Assembly (NCBI RefSeq): GCF_014529535.1
Contig: NW_023503501.1
Coordinates: forward strand, 2,672,150 to 2,736,149
From: Bradysia coprophila
Taxonomy: Eukaryota > Arthropoda > Insecta > Diptera > Sciaridae
Direction: 5' to 3'
Length of the DNA: 64,000 bases
The position numbers were made by a program, and so were the translations under genes. The notes beneath the pieces were generated by a model that searched no databases, was not told the DNA's origin, and saw only the letters and a list, made by a program, of their open reading frames with translations. Shown here piece by piece: positions 23,924 through 35,682 of the stretch. Within the stretch, counting starts at the first letter, position 1. Every line of letters begins with the position of its first letter.

Positions 23924-24389
23924 GTCGTATACGAAAATCGTAATTGTCCTAAACGTACATTGCGTTGCATCGGTGTTTTTATATAAATATTTATTTCGAT
24001 GTCTGACACGTTCGATAAAACCAGATTTGGTCGTTTTGGTTTTAATGAAATTGGTGTACGTATTGATTTCCACGTAAAATATATTGTGGTAGTTCCAATT
24101 ATTAAAAAAATGGAATTTAATATGCCTGTTATTCCGTTATGTAGATCAGATCCGGGATAATCTGAATTTTGAATGTTACGATTGATAAATTTTTATATTG
24201 TGGACATTTTGATGTTATTATCGGATTATTGGTATTTATTATCATTGTCAACGCACGAAATCAAAGTTTTTATTGTGCCAATGCTCTCTCTAGCACCGTA
24301 GCCAACTGATCATAGATTAAGTGCTAAATTAGAGTTAAGATATTTTGAGTGGAAATATAATATTTGAAAGGATTTTCCGTAAAAATGAC

Positions 24390-24500
24390 CGGTTCTACAA
24401 CCTTCCACAACATTTTCGTGTTGCTATTGACCTTGGCTTCGCCTCGGATCAATAAATTTCACACGCAAAGCTGTACTTTCGGTCCCTTGTTATGTGACTG
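24390..24500. repeat. Palindrome with GGCTTCGCC core
   Basis: The dyad at 24435-24443 is GGCTTCGCC. Arms pair imperfectly: ATTTTCGTGTTG and ATTGACC on the left with GGATCAATAAATTTCACACGC on the right. The core context GACCTTGGCTTCGCCTCGG nearly equals that at 43826-43843. Confidence 0.65.
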
Positions 24501-26007
24501 TTATCGACGATATGATAAATTAAATAAGTAGGTACGTGGCTAGTTTTCGCAGCTTCTAATAAATTTAAATTTTCTTTAAGTTTTTAAGAGAAACTCTGCT
24601 CCTTCAGTGGATTGGTAGTAAGACAAAAAAAAAGATAGCAAAAACTATAGAAATACACTCGACTCGTTGTAGAGCAAAGAGGATTATGTCCGACAACATT
24701 TTCGAAATTCGATAAAAAACAACAAATCCTCTTTAACCCACGAACCAATCAGTGCAAAAAATCTCATATAAAACGATTATGTACGAATTAATTGCACATT
24801 ATGTATACTTACTCGAAAAAGGATTAAAATTGAACCATCATGCTCAGCATCGAAGCTTTCGTTATGCGGCTAATTACAATAACAATTCAGCTGGATCAGC
24901 GACGCGTTATCTATATTTCATTCAATTGTTAGTATAACAACGTACGGTATTTTGATAATGAAATGTTGGCTGTTATGTGTATTTTGTTTACAAAATTCTA
25001 ACAGGACAGCCTAGCTCTTGTTCTTATGCAATTTATTCACTTTTTATTACTTTTTTTTGTGTATGTTGTGTTTAACATCAATCAATATATCAACACGAAT
25101 TTTGTTAGATATTTCTTTTCAAACCATTTCACAATACAAAAATTTCTTTTTTTTTATTTGATTTTAAATCCGTTTCGTTTCCAACAGAACACGGTTTTAT
25201 TTTTCCACCAAGAGCACAGAGTTCAAGCCAGTGTTCGTTTTCTCCATATAATACTTAACAATTTTTCGTTTTAAATTGAAACTAATTGAAATTCACCTTT
25301 CACATATCCACAACGAGAATGAAGCATAACACAAAAACACCATCCGCACTTGAACACAGCGTATATATTAATATAAACTTCTTAGAAGAAACAAGTTTAA
25401 GAATTTTTTCTTATTCTTTTTTCTTTCGAATTTCTTTTTTTCCCTTTTGCTTCAACAATTTATGATATTTTGCTTGACGCAGCTACAAATTTTTACTACA
25501 GTCCTATCCAACACGGGCCCTCTTATCCTCAACAGTTCGTTCTAAACTGAAATGGATTGTTATTATATCGCGTCGTGGTTATTTTCATATTATGATTCTG
25601 TATACAAAGAGATTGCGTTTTTTCTGTCTTATTTTCTCTCATTTATTACTACTCTCCGCCACACTTCTCTCACTTATCATTACTCTCTGTAAACATTAAT
25701 CGAGAGTGCGCACAAAGAGCGAGTTGAATGAATGTATTGTTGTACTAGAATCATTTGTGTTTTTAACCATTAAACAAAGATATCAATAAGCTTTTTCTCT
25801 TTTGCCTCTTTAATTGTAACAATAAAGTCTTTTGCAATCAGTGAAGTAGTGAAACAGTCATTTTGGGGGCTATGCCACTCGTTCCTGGTGCTATGAAGTG
25901 TTAAAAGATCGAAAAAAGAAAATTAAACAATTGGTTTCGATATGTCAAAACTTGTATGTTAATAGGAGAATGGAGTTTAGAAACTAAGGGCAAAATCTAT
26001 TACAATT

Positions 26008-26145
26008 TAGTACTTTTCTTCATCAAAAGTCTGCTGTCACTGAATTATTTTTTCATGAACAAACTTCACTGCTGTGACATTTCTTGGGAATGAATCAATG
26101 TGAAGTTGTTACACAAAAAAATAGTACAGTGAGAATGAAGTACTA
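26008..26145. repeat. Palindromic element with a second copy near 23690
   Basis: TAGTACTTTTCTTC on the left pairs with GAATGAAGTACTA on the right. The right flank CTCTACAGGCCAACCGAC (26163-26180) matches CTCTACAGGCCAACTGAC downstream of AATGAAGTACTA at 23685. The two loci therefore share one dispersed repeat. Termini were not fixed. Confidence 0.5.
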
Positions 26146-26266
26146 TAAAAAAATGTGGCGCCTCTACAGGCCAACCGACTAGGCGAATTTAACTGACTTC
26201 TTTTTCAATGAACGTCAACACAAGGTATGGTCGAATGTCAAACTTTGCATGTAGCGGAGGACATAG

Positions 26267-26324
26267 CGATTTCATATAAACAAACTCACCTCTCATGAGA
26301 GGTGAGTTTGTTTATATGAAATCG
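26267..26324. repeat. Perfect 58-bp palindrome without spacer
   Basis: The 29-nt arms are exact inverse complements with no loop, centred on CTCTCATGAGAG. The outer sequence continues as an imperfect inverted repeat (GGAGGACATAG against CATGCCCTCC, then AGGTATGGTC against GACCACACCT), so the full fold-back spans ~26222-26360. Confidence 0.9.
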
Positions 26325-26623
26325 GCATGCCCTCCGGTTTGTATGAACAGACCACACCTGGTTTATACTTTCATTGTTCTTTTTGACATTCTCTTTGAAC
26401 ACTCTATATAGCTACAATGTCACAATATAAAACTGATTATTCTACAGACACACGACTGAAAATAATTGGTTAGAGTTGCTCTCATCACTCCTGCAAAAAT
26501 CGCAGATGACATTGCCCGACTCGCTAAGCTTCAAAAATTAAAAAGAACATTCCCGATCCAGTTTTCTTTGAAAGTATTGTACTTATGAAGTAATAGCGTC
26601 AATCAATGACAGGCTGGTCCTTT

Positions 26624-26856
26624 CAAGGTTCTGAAAGAACAGGGTAAGACACTTTCGAGTTGATCACGAAGGGGGTGCATCAAAATTTTCCTGTAGCGCC
26701 AACTAGGCTTGGAAAATTTAATATGACGATTTGAACTTAACAAAACAAAAAAAATGTTTTCAATTTGACTTTTCAAACAATATACATGTCTGAATTGTCA
26801 AGGTTTGTGCTTCACCCGCCATCGTAAGTGTCTTAACCTGTTCTTTCAGAACCTTG
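26624..26856. mobile_element. hAT-like miniature element, CAAGGTTCTGAAAG family
   Basis: Left end CAAGGTTCTGAAAGAACAGG and right end CCTGTTCTTTCAGAACCTTG are terminal inverted repeats, followed inward by TAAGACACTT/AAGTGTCTTA. Flanks GGTCCTTT (26616-26623) and GGTCCTGT (26857-26864) form an 8-bp duplication with one mismatch, the hAT pattern. A 75-bp relative lies at 29012-29086. Ends also occur at 47916 and ~48297. Confidence 0.78.
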
Positions 26857-27227
26857 GGTCCTGTTACATAAAAGCTTTTATCTGCTGTAATGTCATAATA
26901 TTCACAATTTGGTGCCACTTTTAGAATCAAAATGAGCTAGATTTAAACACGTCATTCTCAGAACGTCAATTTCTGAGCTGAAAATTTCGATAATGTTTCA
27001 TTTGCGCACGGCTTACTTCGATAATTTTTCATTTATTCACGGCGAACTTCGATAATTTCACATTTATTCACTGGAAATTGGCAGGTTCTTGACAGTGTAC
27101 CAGATCTGAGATTTGTTTGTGGGGAATATGAATATTTGACGGTGTCATGGCGTGTTTATGTTCCAGTTCGATTTTTTAAATTATTTTTTCATTGTGATTA
27201 TGACATTACAGTAGATAAAACCTTGTT

Positions 27228-27314
27228 CCTAACATGGTAGTAAATGGGAGTTTCGCTCGTATCGGCAATCTCACATCTAGTGCGCAAAACACTCCCATTT
27301 ACTACCTTATTATG
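27228..27314. repeat. Palindrome GGTAGTAAATGGGAGT
   Basis: TAACATGGTAGTAAATGGGAGT-type left arm, written as GGTAGTAAATGGGAGT (27236-27251), pairs with ACTCCCATTTACTACC (~27291-27306). The loop includes TTTCGCTCG, again a TTCG-like motif, though not at an exact dyad. Confidence 0.65.
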
Positions 27315-27755
27315 AAAATAGCTATGTTGCTCATTCGAATTTTGACTATTACGTTGGTAATTTTGCGATAACAATATAACAATATAACAATATAAAAGGA
27401 CAATGGTCCCATTTTCAGTGTCAAATAAATGAAAGAATATTGAAGCTTCCCAATTATTTTACTAAAACTAATTTTAAATCACTGCAGCTCTTTGAAAATC
27501 GAGTCTTGCGATCTGAAATTTGTAGAAGAGATAAGTTATTCAGATCTGCTATCTTCTTAAAATTTCAGAGTAAAAGACTTGATTTTAACAGAGGTAGAGT
27601 CATTACGAAGTTAGAAAGTTTGAAACTTATTTGATTTACAGTGAAGCTGTGTCTTCTACAAGTTAATAACAACGGAAGCAAAATGCACCGAGCTGGTTTT
27701 AACATTACGACTTTTGTAACAGACTAAAAGCAAGAATATAGCAATCCCAATTTAG

Positions 27756-27924
27756 AAATTGCCTAAAATCTACCGTCCACAACAGATACGTAAAAGGTCC
27801 TTTCGCATGAACAATTCTATACGTGGACGGTTGACTTTAGTTTGAAATTTTCGCATGTCGCCCTCACTTTTTCTAGGTACCACTCGCCAAATTGCCTAAA
27901 ATTGATCGTCCACAACAGATACGT
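27756..27924. repeat. Palindrome of the ATTGCCTAAAAT family plus a half copy
   Basis: AAATTGCCTAAAAT...CGTCCACAACAGATACG occurs twice in direct orientation (27756-27789 and 27889-27924). The second copy folds with GTGGACGGTTGACTTTAG at ~27822. The same arm sequence recurs at 35762-35862 and 43026-43138. Confidence 0.65.
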
Positions 27925-28133
27925 AAATAACCAATTCTTTACCGAGGAGAAAAACAGGAGTAGGCATAGGCACTGCCGTTAACCGTCATGATGTTCGGGC
28001 TATCGCGTATTGTCGAAAAGACTAAAACTCGATGTCCAAGACAGAAGACACTCGGACCTACTTCTCGGGTTGTAACATAATATAGAGTTGCTTACTCGTC
28101 AAAAAATCACTTTCCGCTTTTTATGTATTAGTA

Positions 28134-28339
28134 TATTTCAACATACCCCAATACACACGAGATGTGTGTGCACGCGCGGGCGAAGCCCCAGCGAAAACAC
28201 ACATCGAGTGTATATTGGGATATTTTTTTGTAATAGTGAGAGTGTGTTGGTGCATTCCTTCCCAACCGTTACTTTCCTTCTCGGCCGTTTACTTTCCCTA
28301 CCGACCGATTCATATCATAACTCACCAATACACTCTCAC
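28134..28339. repeat. Two adjacent palindromes, first with GGGCGAAGCCCC core
   Basis: First palindrome ~28134-28230: ACACACGAGATGTGTG against CACACATCGAGTGTATATTG, with GGGCGAAGCCCC at the dyad (28178-28189). Second palindrome 28236-28339: GTGAGAGTGTGTTGGTG against CACCAATACACTCTCAC. Confidence 0.65.
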
Positions 28340-28406
28340 GTATACAGAAAAAATAAATAATGGATATTGTATTCGACCGATGAACAAATTAAACTTTACT
28401 GATAAT

Positions 28407-28475
28407 AAATATTCTGCATGTATGACAAAGCGGTCGAAGCTTGCCGAGACGGCTTGTCATACGTGTATATTCTTT
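28407..28475. repeat. Short palindrome
   Basis: ATATTCTGCATGTATGACAA at the left pairs with TTGTCATACGTGTATATTC at the right. The loop CGGTCGAAGCTTGCCGAGAC is GC-rich for this region. Confidence 0.6.
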
Positions 28476-28561
28476 TTTACCTATCTAGAACGATAATCTC
28501 GAGCTTATCTCCCTAGGGAGTTTTTACTTATCTCGATATATCTGTTCTCGACAGATAAAAT

Positions 28562-28680
28562 ATGGTATGCACCTATTGCCAGACTGTTATTTTGACGTGT
28601 AGGCATTACTGCCCACGCCTTCGGCTCTGGCAATAATGTCCTACACGTCAAAATAACAATCTTGGCAACAGGTACATAAT
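28562..28680. repeat. Palindrome with GCCTTCGGC core
   Basis: Arms run TATTGCCAGACTGTTATTTT then GACGTGTAGG, mirrored by CCTACACGTC then AAAATAACAATCTTGGCAA. The dyad at 28617-28625 is GCCTTCGGC, inside CGCCTTCGGCTC, the same 12-mer found at 35077 and 41962. Confidence 0.78.
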
Positions 28681-28842
28681 ATATATTATCGCATAAGCGA
28701 AAACGAGACAACAAGATATGCGAATGACACTTTGACAATTTACAGAAGTAAAATGTTTGTTTATACATATATCCTAGGTGAATAATTTTTTCGGGGAATC
28801 ACACCGTGTATGCGATAAAAAATAATAAATGATATAATTAAA

Positions 28843-28899
28843 ATGAAAGCAAAATAAAATGACGGATTCCCAGACTCAATCATTTTATTTTGCTTTTAC
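28843..28899. repeat. Short palindrome, A-rich arms
   Basis: AAAGCAAAATAAAATGA pairs with TCATTTTATTTTGCTTT around an ~18-nt loop. Confidence 0.6.
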
Positions 28900-29008
28900 C
28901 TTAGTACCGACAGAAAAATTATAAACGAGACAGTGAGTTCCTGAGTACCTATACAAAAGTACCGATAACATTTTTAATTTACCGGATTTTTATGTTTTGC
29001 GTTAAACT

Positions 29009-29086
29009 ATTTTCTGAAAGAACAGGTTAAGACAACGCTGAGTTGATCACGAGTTGATTTCTCAGACCTGTTCTTTCAGAACTTTG
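29009..29086. mobile_element. Short copy of the CAAGGTTCTGAAAG hAT-like element
   Basis: TTTCTGAAAGAACAGGTTAAGACA at the left (in parts: TTCTGAAAGAACAGG and TTAAGACA) is mirrored by CCTGTTCTTTCAGAACTTTG. It shares GAGTTGATCACGA with the interior of the 26624-26856 element and so looks like an internally deleted copy. It ends about 200 bp before the LRPPRC start codon and may overlap that gene's promoter. Confidence 0.65.
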
Positions 29087-29282
29087 CTATTTTTCGCTCC
29101 ACACAATTTAAATTTCACATTTCATACCGCTTCTATCCAGATATACAAACAGCGGCATCTGACTACTTCGTACCTTACTGCTTGACGTTACGGTCCATGT
29201 GATTGTTTTTTTTCTTTTCTTTTTCTTTTGATTTAATATCGGGATTGTGACATAACCTAGGCGTTTGACATTTTCTTCCGAA

Positions 29283-32200
29283 ATGGCGTCGATGATAAAA
29301 TCTGGAATATTTGTTCGACATTTAACTGGATTGGCACGTAATCTGGTATTCAATAGTCACCGAAATACCGACGTAAATTTGATCAAATTTGGTCGGTTGT
29401 CGTGTAGCGCATTCACGCAGTGAGTACTTTCATGTTAAAGTTTTTTTCCAACAATTTGTCGGGAGGCATGTAGCCGGTGTACAATCAGTTTTCTTACGCA
29501 ATTGGTAGTCTAAATTGTGAATTTAAATTGATAAAATAAAAACTAGTTCCAGAGCATTTGCATCGGCGGTTCAACGTCCTGATCTAAATTTGGACGAATC
29601 CATTAGAAAATTGGATCAAGATGTTCGCAGAATTGGAAGAATTAGCCGACGTGATGTTGAGGAAGTGTTCGACGAGATTCGTCGCATTAAAACTGCATCC
29701 AGCTCACAATCTCTAATGCTTATCCGATGTTGTGGTAAGCCGTTGTACAGCAATTCTGTAAAGCAACCGTTTCATAACGGATGTTATTCTAGGCAATGTC
29801 GTTCCCGAAGAATTGCCAGCAGTTCGGACAGCTCTTGTGCAAGAAATATGGAAGACGTTGAACAATCTGAATGTATCGATGGATATTACGCATTACAATG
29901 CATTGCTACGGGTGTACTTGGAAAACGAGCATCCATTTAGTCCGACTGAATTTTTGGCCGATCTAGAAGCGAAGGGCATCGATCCGAATCGGTAAGTTTG
30001 GAAGGGAAAGTTATGTCGAAAATTGCCTTTGTGCCGCACGACTCCCACGTTCAACGCTTAGTTCAACGTTTTATACCGTTTTTGTAGCGTCACATATCAA
30101 CGCCTCATTTCCCGATATTGTCAAGAAGGCGACATGGACGGAGCAACAAAAATTTTGGAATTCATGCGAGAGAAACAACTTCCCATCAATGAGAATGTGT
30201 TCAGCTCGCTGATAATGGGTCACTCTGAGGCTGGGTATGTTTTAGAATTTTCGCCAAAAAAATCCCGACCTTAAACTAAACCCTCCACACCCTATGCACT
30301 TTCAGTGACATCGAAGCAGCTATCGGCATTTTGCCTGTGATGCGGGAAGCGGGAATAAAACCCACCGCCGACACATACACCAGTCTGCTGTGCGCTTACG
30401 CGAAACACGGCAAAACCGACGAAATTCTGTCCACATTGGATGAGTGTGAATCGAACGAAATTTACCTGGCGGACAAGGATCTGTTTGAAGTCATTTACCA
30501 TCTGGCCAAGAACGGTCACACGGACTTTGCAGATAACATCATACCGCGCCTTCAAAAATCCAGCGGCTACAATCAACATGCTGCGAGTTTGATTTTGCGT
30601 CTCGTCAATATTCGCCAAGAGGACACCGCCCTCAAAATCCTAAAGACAATGCCGCGTGGAACAAAACCGAGCGGTGAACTATACGAGATCGGGTCCTTCT
30701 TCATCAGGCAATTGGTCAAATCGGGACGGCCAACCGAGAAAATTCTATCGATTTGCGGTGAACTCCAACAGACAGGCTTACATCATCGGGCCATTTCCAT
30801 TGCTGTGGAAATGGGGGCCAGATCGGGAAATTTGGACGTTGCGGTGCCGTTATTCAAGGAACTGAAACAAAATGAATTGCCGCTACGACAACACTACTTT
30901 TGGCCGTTAATATGTGCAGGTGGTAAAGTCGGTACGAACGCGATTTTGGATGTGTTGCGTGTGATGCAGTCTGAATTCAACATGACACCCAATGGTGAAA
31001 CGATTCGCGACTATGTTTTGCCGAATATGCAGGAACGGGACTATGAAAAAATCATTTTGACATTACGAACGTCTGGCATCTCATCGTCAACGGCGATTTT
31101 GGGTTGTGTCCATCATGCAATCACTCATCACCGTTTAAAAGCCGCTGCCAATTTAATGTTATCTCATCCAATTTATTACCAGCCAGGTGTCTTAAGGCGA
31201 CCATTGGTTGAAGCGTTGATCAAAACCGATGACTTCCAAAGTTACCAGCGCATTGTGCGCAGTGTGTACGAAAATATGCCGCGTTTGCAGAAGATACAAA
31301 ATACCACTGTGGAAGACGAGCAGGTAAACGACAAACAAATGCAATCCGAAGTCGTTGGCCAGTTTGTATTGGACGCGGCCGTCCACTTCGGAGAAAAACG
31401 GGCGGTGGCTGTGGAGAAAATTTTGTCGGCTTTAGTTGAACAAGGACTATCGATGTCGAAAAGCTACTCAGAGAGCGTTCAAAAACGCTTGGGATCATTA
31501 TTGACGCCCGAAATATCAACTTTGCTGGAAAAATTAACTGCCGGTGAATTGGAACCAGTTCCCTACGAATCGCGATCGCGTTCGACCAAATTCGATTTTT
31601 CTGACATGCCGGTCTACAACTTGGAAAGAATGATTCAACAAAAGGAAGCGCAAGGTGAAAATGTAAATGGATTGCAGCGGGCTCTGTTGCAGGCACTTTA
31701 CAAAGCGAACGATGTCCAGAAATACGAGGAATTGTTCGAAAACTTGTCGAAAACTGACTTTATTCTAACGTCCCGTTTATATGCGCAACGTATCGACTTG
31801 CATTGCAATAACAATGGTCTGGACAAAGCATTGGCAATTCTAGCCGAAATCAAGTCAAAAGAACCCGATTTCGTACTCGACGACTTCAAAACAATAAAAC
31901 TTGTCCAAGCGTTTGTGGCGCTCGATCGAGTCGACGAATCCATTGAGTTTCTAAATTCCAGTAAACTGGTCGAAAAATCGATGGAAGAACGTCCCCTGCA
32001 ATACAATCACATGTGTTGGAATGTGTTGAATATACTGGCCGAAAAAGGTAGAGACGCTGATGTGACTAAGGTATTCAATGCCTTGGAGGAAAATAATTTC
32101 ATTGAAGTAAGCAACGTGCTGCTAGGACCTCTCATCAGAGTGCATTTGGTCAACAACGATCTAACGAAAGCCTTGGAAGCATTTGAGATGATCTCCACCA

Positions 32201-33987
32201 AATACAAATGCACTCCGCTCAAGAACGAATTGTCCTGCAAACTGATTCAGATGGAAGATGCCGTCAAATTACAATTGGTCACGGATCTCGGCACGAACGT
32301 TCACGGCGAGGTGAACTGTTTGTACGATTTGGTGCTTTCATTCGTTGAGTGCGGTCGCATACGGCAGGCTCGTAAAATTCTTGAAACACCGGGACTAGCT
32401 AACCGTTCTAATCGCATCAGTGACGCCTGTAAACGGTTCCAACGGGAAGGTAAAACTGCCGTTCTGGAAGATTTAGTTCAAACCACTAAAGGTCTCAACA
32501 ACGTCGACCATCACGAAATTTTCTACCAACTTCTGTTGAGCTACTGCAAAGAGGACTCCACGGAAAAAGCGCTAAATTTGTGGCTGCAAATTCAAGAAGA
32601 GGAAGATTTTGCTGCATCTGATCAGTTTTTGACAACGCTTGCCAATTTTTTGAGACAGAAGGGGGTTAAAGTGCCGTTTGTCGAGCCGAGTTTCGAAACG
32701 CCGGCTGTAAAAAAATCAAACCGAAAGCCGAATCTTCCACCGAAAGCCGATCCGATTAAGACGAAACCTAAGGATGTCGGTCATCTGACCGATGCCCAGC
32801 TACGTGTGAGGAAAGAAACGGCCGAGATAGAAGTAATGGTACAGCAAGATAAACTTGATGACGCAACACAACATGTTATGAAGATGCTCGAAGCTAACAC
32901 TTATCCGCTAAACAGAACACTTCGATTTTATCTGAACAAAATGGCGCAGGCCGGACGCTATGAGGTTCTTGAGAAATTGTTGCCATTGTTACCGTTGGAT
33001 GTGAGGAGAAATACTTCGTTTAACAATCGACTTGGTAACGCTTATGTTGCTGCTGGAAAATCGGAACTGTTCCTCGACCAGATAATACAAAATTTCAATA
33101 ATGGAACAACCGTGGAAGAACTGAAAGAGCTGGAAACGTCTTTTCCCAGAGGCACAATGTGTGGACTTTTGCAAAATCACCCGGAGCTGCACTCAAAGTG
33201 TAAGTGTGCTATTGTTAATATGGTCAACGTGCAAGCGCTAGTAGTGAATCATTGGATTCACTACTGGCGATAGTATGTTAAAGAAATTTAGAGATTGAGA
33301 AACATAAGGTGGGGGTCGAGGTTTTTGGGGATAATTTTTCCGGAAATCATTTTTTGACGAAATCTGGGAACATTTTTGTGTGAATCTTGCCGAATTCCTT
33401 CCCAGATATTCGGCCCCGAAATAGACTGACGCCTTGGTTGTGTATGAATCATTTCAATTCTAATTTACCGATTTTTCCCTCCACTTCCAGTTGAAAAATT
33501 CGCCCAAAACGTAGCAGAAAGAGGCTTTTATGCACCGCTAAACATCTTATGGATGAATTCCATCGAAACTGGAAATTTAGAGCAAGCTGATCGCCTGATG
33601 AAAACCTATTTGGCCGACCAACCGAAACTCATGTTCAATAACACATTGAAAACAGCCCGCGACCGCAAAGACGAGACAATTGTTTTGAATATGCTCAAGT
33701 CACTCGCAAATTCAAAAATATCGGAAACTGCTTTGGGTGCTGTACACAGTTGTCTGATTGATGTGTATTGCTTGCAACAGAAGTACGATGAAGCGCTGAA
33801 TGCTGTTAACAATACGATCAAAGACGTTTGCTTGGAAAATGTTAACCGATCCTCACTATTAAAGGTCAAAGAAGGATTGGAGGCGGCTGGCAAAAAGTTT
33901 CCACACCAAATTCCGGATAAGAAAAAAAAGAACGCAGCTGACAGCAGCAGTAGTAGTAGTAGTGACGATGAACCAGTTAAGAAGTAG
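29283..33987 (+). CDS. bsf: LRPPRC / bicoid stability factor homologue, mitochondrial PPR protein
   Basis: Exons 29283-29419, 29553-29734, 29793-29991, 30088-30234, 30306-33199 and 33491-33987 join in frame to 1351 aa, close to the family's usual ~1390-1410. The start has an in-frame, Arg-rich, acid-free leader ([16 protein letters not shown]), as expected for mitochondrial import. Pentatricopeptide repeats are clear from residue ~127 ([13 protein letters not shown]), with [15 protein letters not shown] (~173), [15 protein letters not shown] (~209) and [15 protein letters not shown] (~244), and degenerate helical pairs to the C-terminus. The block [16 protein letters not shown] is typical of LRPPRC. 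Family members bind and stabilise mitochondrial mRNAs and support their polyadenylation and translation, usually with SLIRP. The C-terminus ends in a Lys run, a Ser run coded by AGC/AGT, and acidic residues. The gene converges on Sec8. Confidence 0.93.
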
Positions 33988-34053
33988 ATTAAAAAAACGA
34001 AAGTCGATTTTAGTAGAAGGCAAACATCTTGAAGATTTTGTTCAGATCAAATG

Positions 34054-34059
34054 AATAAA
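34054..34059 (+). terminator. Polyadenylation signal of the LRPPRC gene
   Basis: AATAAA lies 67 nt after the stop codon at 33985-33987. It is the first such signal downstream. Confidence 0.7.
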
Positions 34060-34208
34060 GAAAATGATTAGTTCAACGATCCAAAGAGTTTGACTTGAAA
34101 GATTTCGGTTCAGAATATGGGGGCCCCATTATGAGAATGCACTTTATGCCGATGAGTTCTACGTAAACATTCATCTCACAAAAAGGACTTCGTCGGATCA
34201 CTTCATCA

Positions 34209-34576
34209 CAGGGCCTATTTTTGGAATTTTTTCCCAAAAATTGACAAAATTTTTCAAAAACTGCGAACCCAATTTTTCCATAATTTTGAACGGTTATGGC
34301 CACTCCTGAACTCAGCCTTGCGTTTTAGCTGACTGTCAATTATTTTGTTTCATTCTTGACTATCAGCTTTCAAATGAAGTTAAGCATGATGTAAGATGAG
34401 AGCGCCAGGAATCAAACAAAATCATTGAGAGCCGGCTAAAACACAAAGCTGAGCTCAGTAGTTGCCACAACCGTTCGAAATGATGGAAAAAATCGGTTTT
34501 TTTACTTTCATAGTTTTTGGAAATTTTTGGCAATTTTTTTGGAAATTTTGGAAAAATTTTCCAAAAATAGGCCCTG
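34209..34576. mobile_element. Full-length palindromic hAT-like element, perfect 8-bp TSD
   Basis: Starts CAGGGCCTATTTTTGGAA and ends CCAAAAATAGGCCCTG. The flanks CTTCATCA at 34201-34208 and 34577-34584 are identical 8-bp target duplications. The inside is also palindromic: AACGGTTATGGCCACTC is mirrored by an inverse starting AACGGTTGTGGCAACTA, and GAACTCAGC by its inverse GCTGAGCTC. The whole 368 bp folds back. It has no ORF, so it is non-autonomous. The intact duplication implies a recent insertion. Confidence 0.88.
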
Positions 34577-34584
34577 CTTCATCA

Positions 34585-35015
34585 TGTTCTGATTTGCTGT
34601 CGAAACACAATCTTCCCCGATGCCTCAATGAAAAAGGTCCCAGCAAGACAATTAATGTACTTTTCTGAGACATTGTTGTCTCATGATGGAATTCGGACAG
34701 AAAATGTTTACCAACAATTTTGTAAAATATTCTGAATTGCACATTTCGTTGGAATTAAAGTTCTCGATCCCTTACCACCGAAGTCATACACGAAGAACTG
34801 TTCCCGAGCCTCAAAAATGACACTTTTTTCTCAGTTTATTCACAACCAGAAAAAATGGCTGAAATCCATGCAAGTGTGCAGTTCTTGGATAGCGAAGACA
34901 GTGATCATGATGATGTCACTTTGTTTGGAAACTGACCTCTGGTTTCCTCAAACTTGTTAAAAGTCCGGATTTCATACCTAGTAGTGACTTCGTCGCACTT
35001 TTTCTCCGTCCAATA
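34585..35015. other. Intergenic, nothing recognised
   Basis: AT-rich spacer downstream of the hAT-like element. No gene, repeat family or RNA was recognised. Confidence 0.4.
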
Positions 35016-35147
35016 TGAAAAATACTGTTCGTACCACGGCCCAAAAGTCTTTTTTAGCGTATTCGATTCCAGACCTCGCCTTCGGCTCTGTCTGGAAACT
35101 TCTAACATGCTAAAAAAGACTTTTAGTCCTAGGTACGAAATGTACTA
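35016..35147. repeat. Palindrome with GCCTTCGGC core
   Basis: Arms TTCGTACCACGGCCCAAAAG and TAGTCCTAGGTACGAAATG enclose AAAGTCTTTTTTAGC/GCTAAAAAAGACTTT and TCCAGA/TCTGGA. The exact dyad is GCCTTCGGC at 35078-35086. The outer TCGTACC/GGTACGA ends resemble those of the 5316-5435 palindrome. Confidence 0.78.
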
Positions 35148-35682
35148 TTTCGAGAAACTGGACCGATAAAGTAGTTATGTTACTCGTAAAAGTAAATTGC
35201 AATTCTCATAAGAAAAATCGTCAATGAAATGAAATTAAGGAGAGGCCGAGAGGTGAGGTAGTGATGAAATGCATGTACAAGAAACACTAGAAACATTAGG
35301 GATACTAGTCCCAAATTATAGCTACGTATCTTCTACTGATCCAGAAAATACTAAAAAAATCCGTTTTATGATGAACATGACTTTACCAGCCCATAACTCA
35401 AGCTACTGAATATGGATCACAGTCGACCGGTTGAAATCAGAAGTACGTGTGAATGTAACTTTCGAATGACACCTTACTGATGAAAAATGGATTAGCAACG
35501 GCCAGGCAAAATGACTTTAAAGTTGGTGAATTTTCTGGAACACTTTTTGAAAGAACCCTATAATCGAAAACAATTTTACATTTTCTTGAAAATTGCGTTT
35601 TCACCCCTCCGCTGAAACTTCGGAAGCCTTCGGTGAACAACACTCTAGAAATGCAATTCCCTTGTTGAACAAATAACTACTT
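35148..35682. other. Intergenic, nothing recognised
   Basis: AT-rich. Contains GAAACTTCGGAAGCCTTCGG at ~35606, another TTCG-rich patch without clear arms. Confidence 0.35.

Noticed and set aside
28088..28496. Two overlapping plus-strand ORFs
   Set aside because: They run through three palindromes (28134-28475); the open frames result from the repeats.
30292..33192. Minus-strand and shifted-frame ORFs across the LRPPRC gene
   Set aside because: They are shadows of the plus-strand coding exon, which has strong family similarity.
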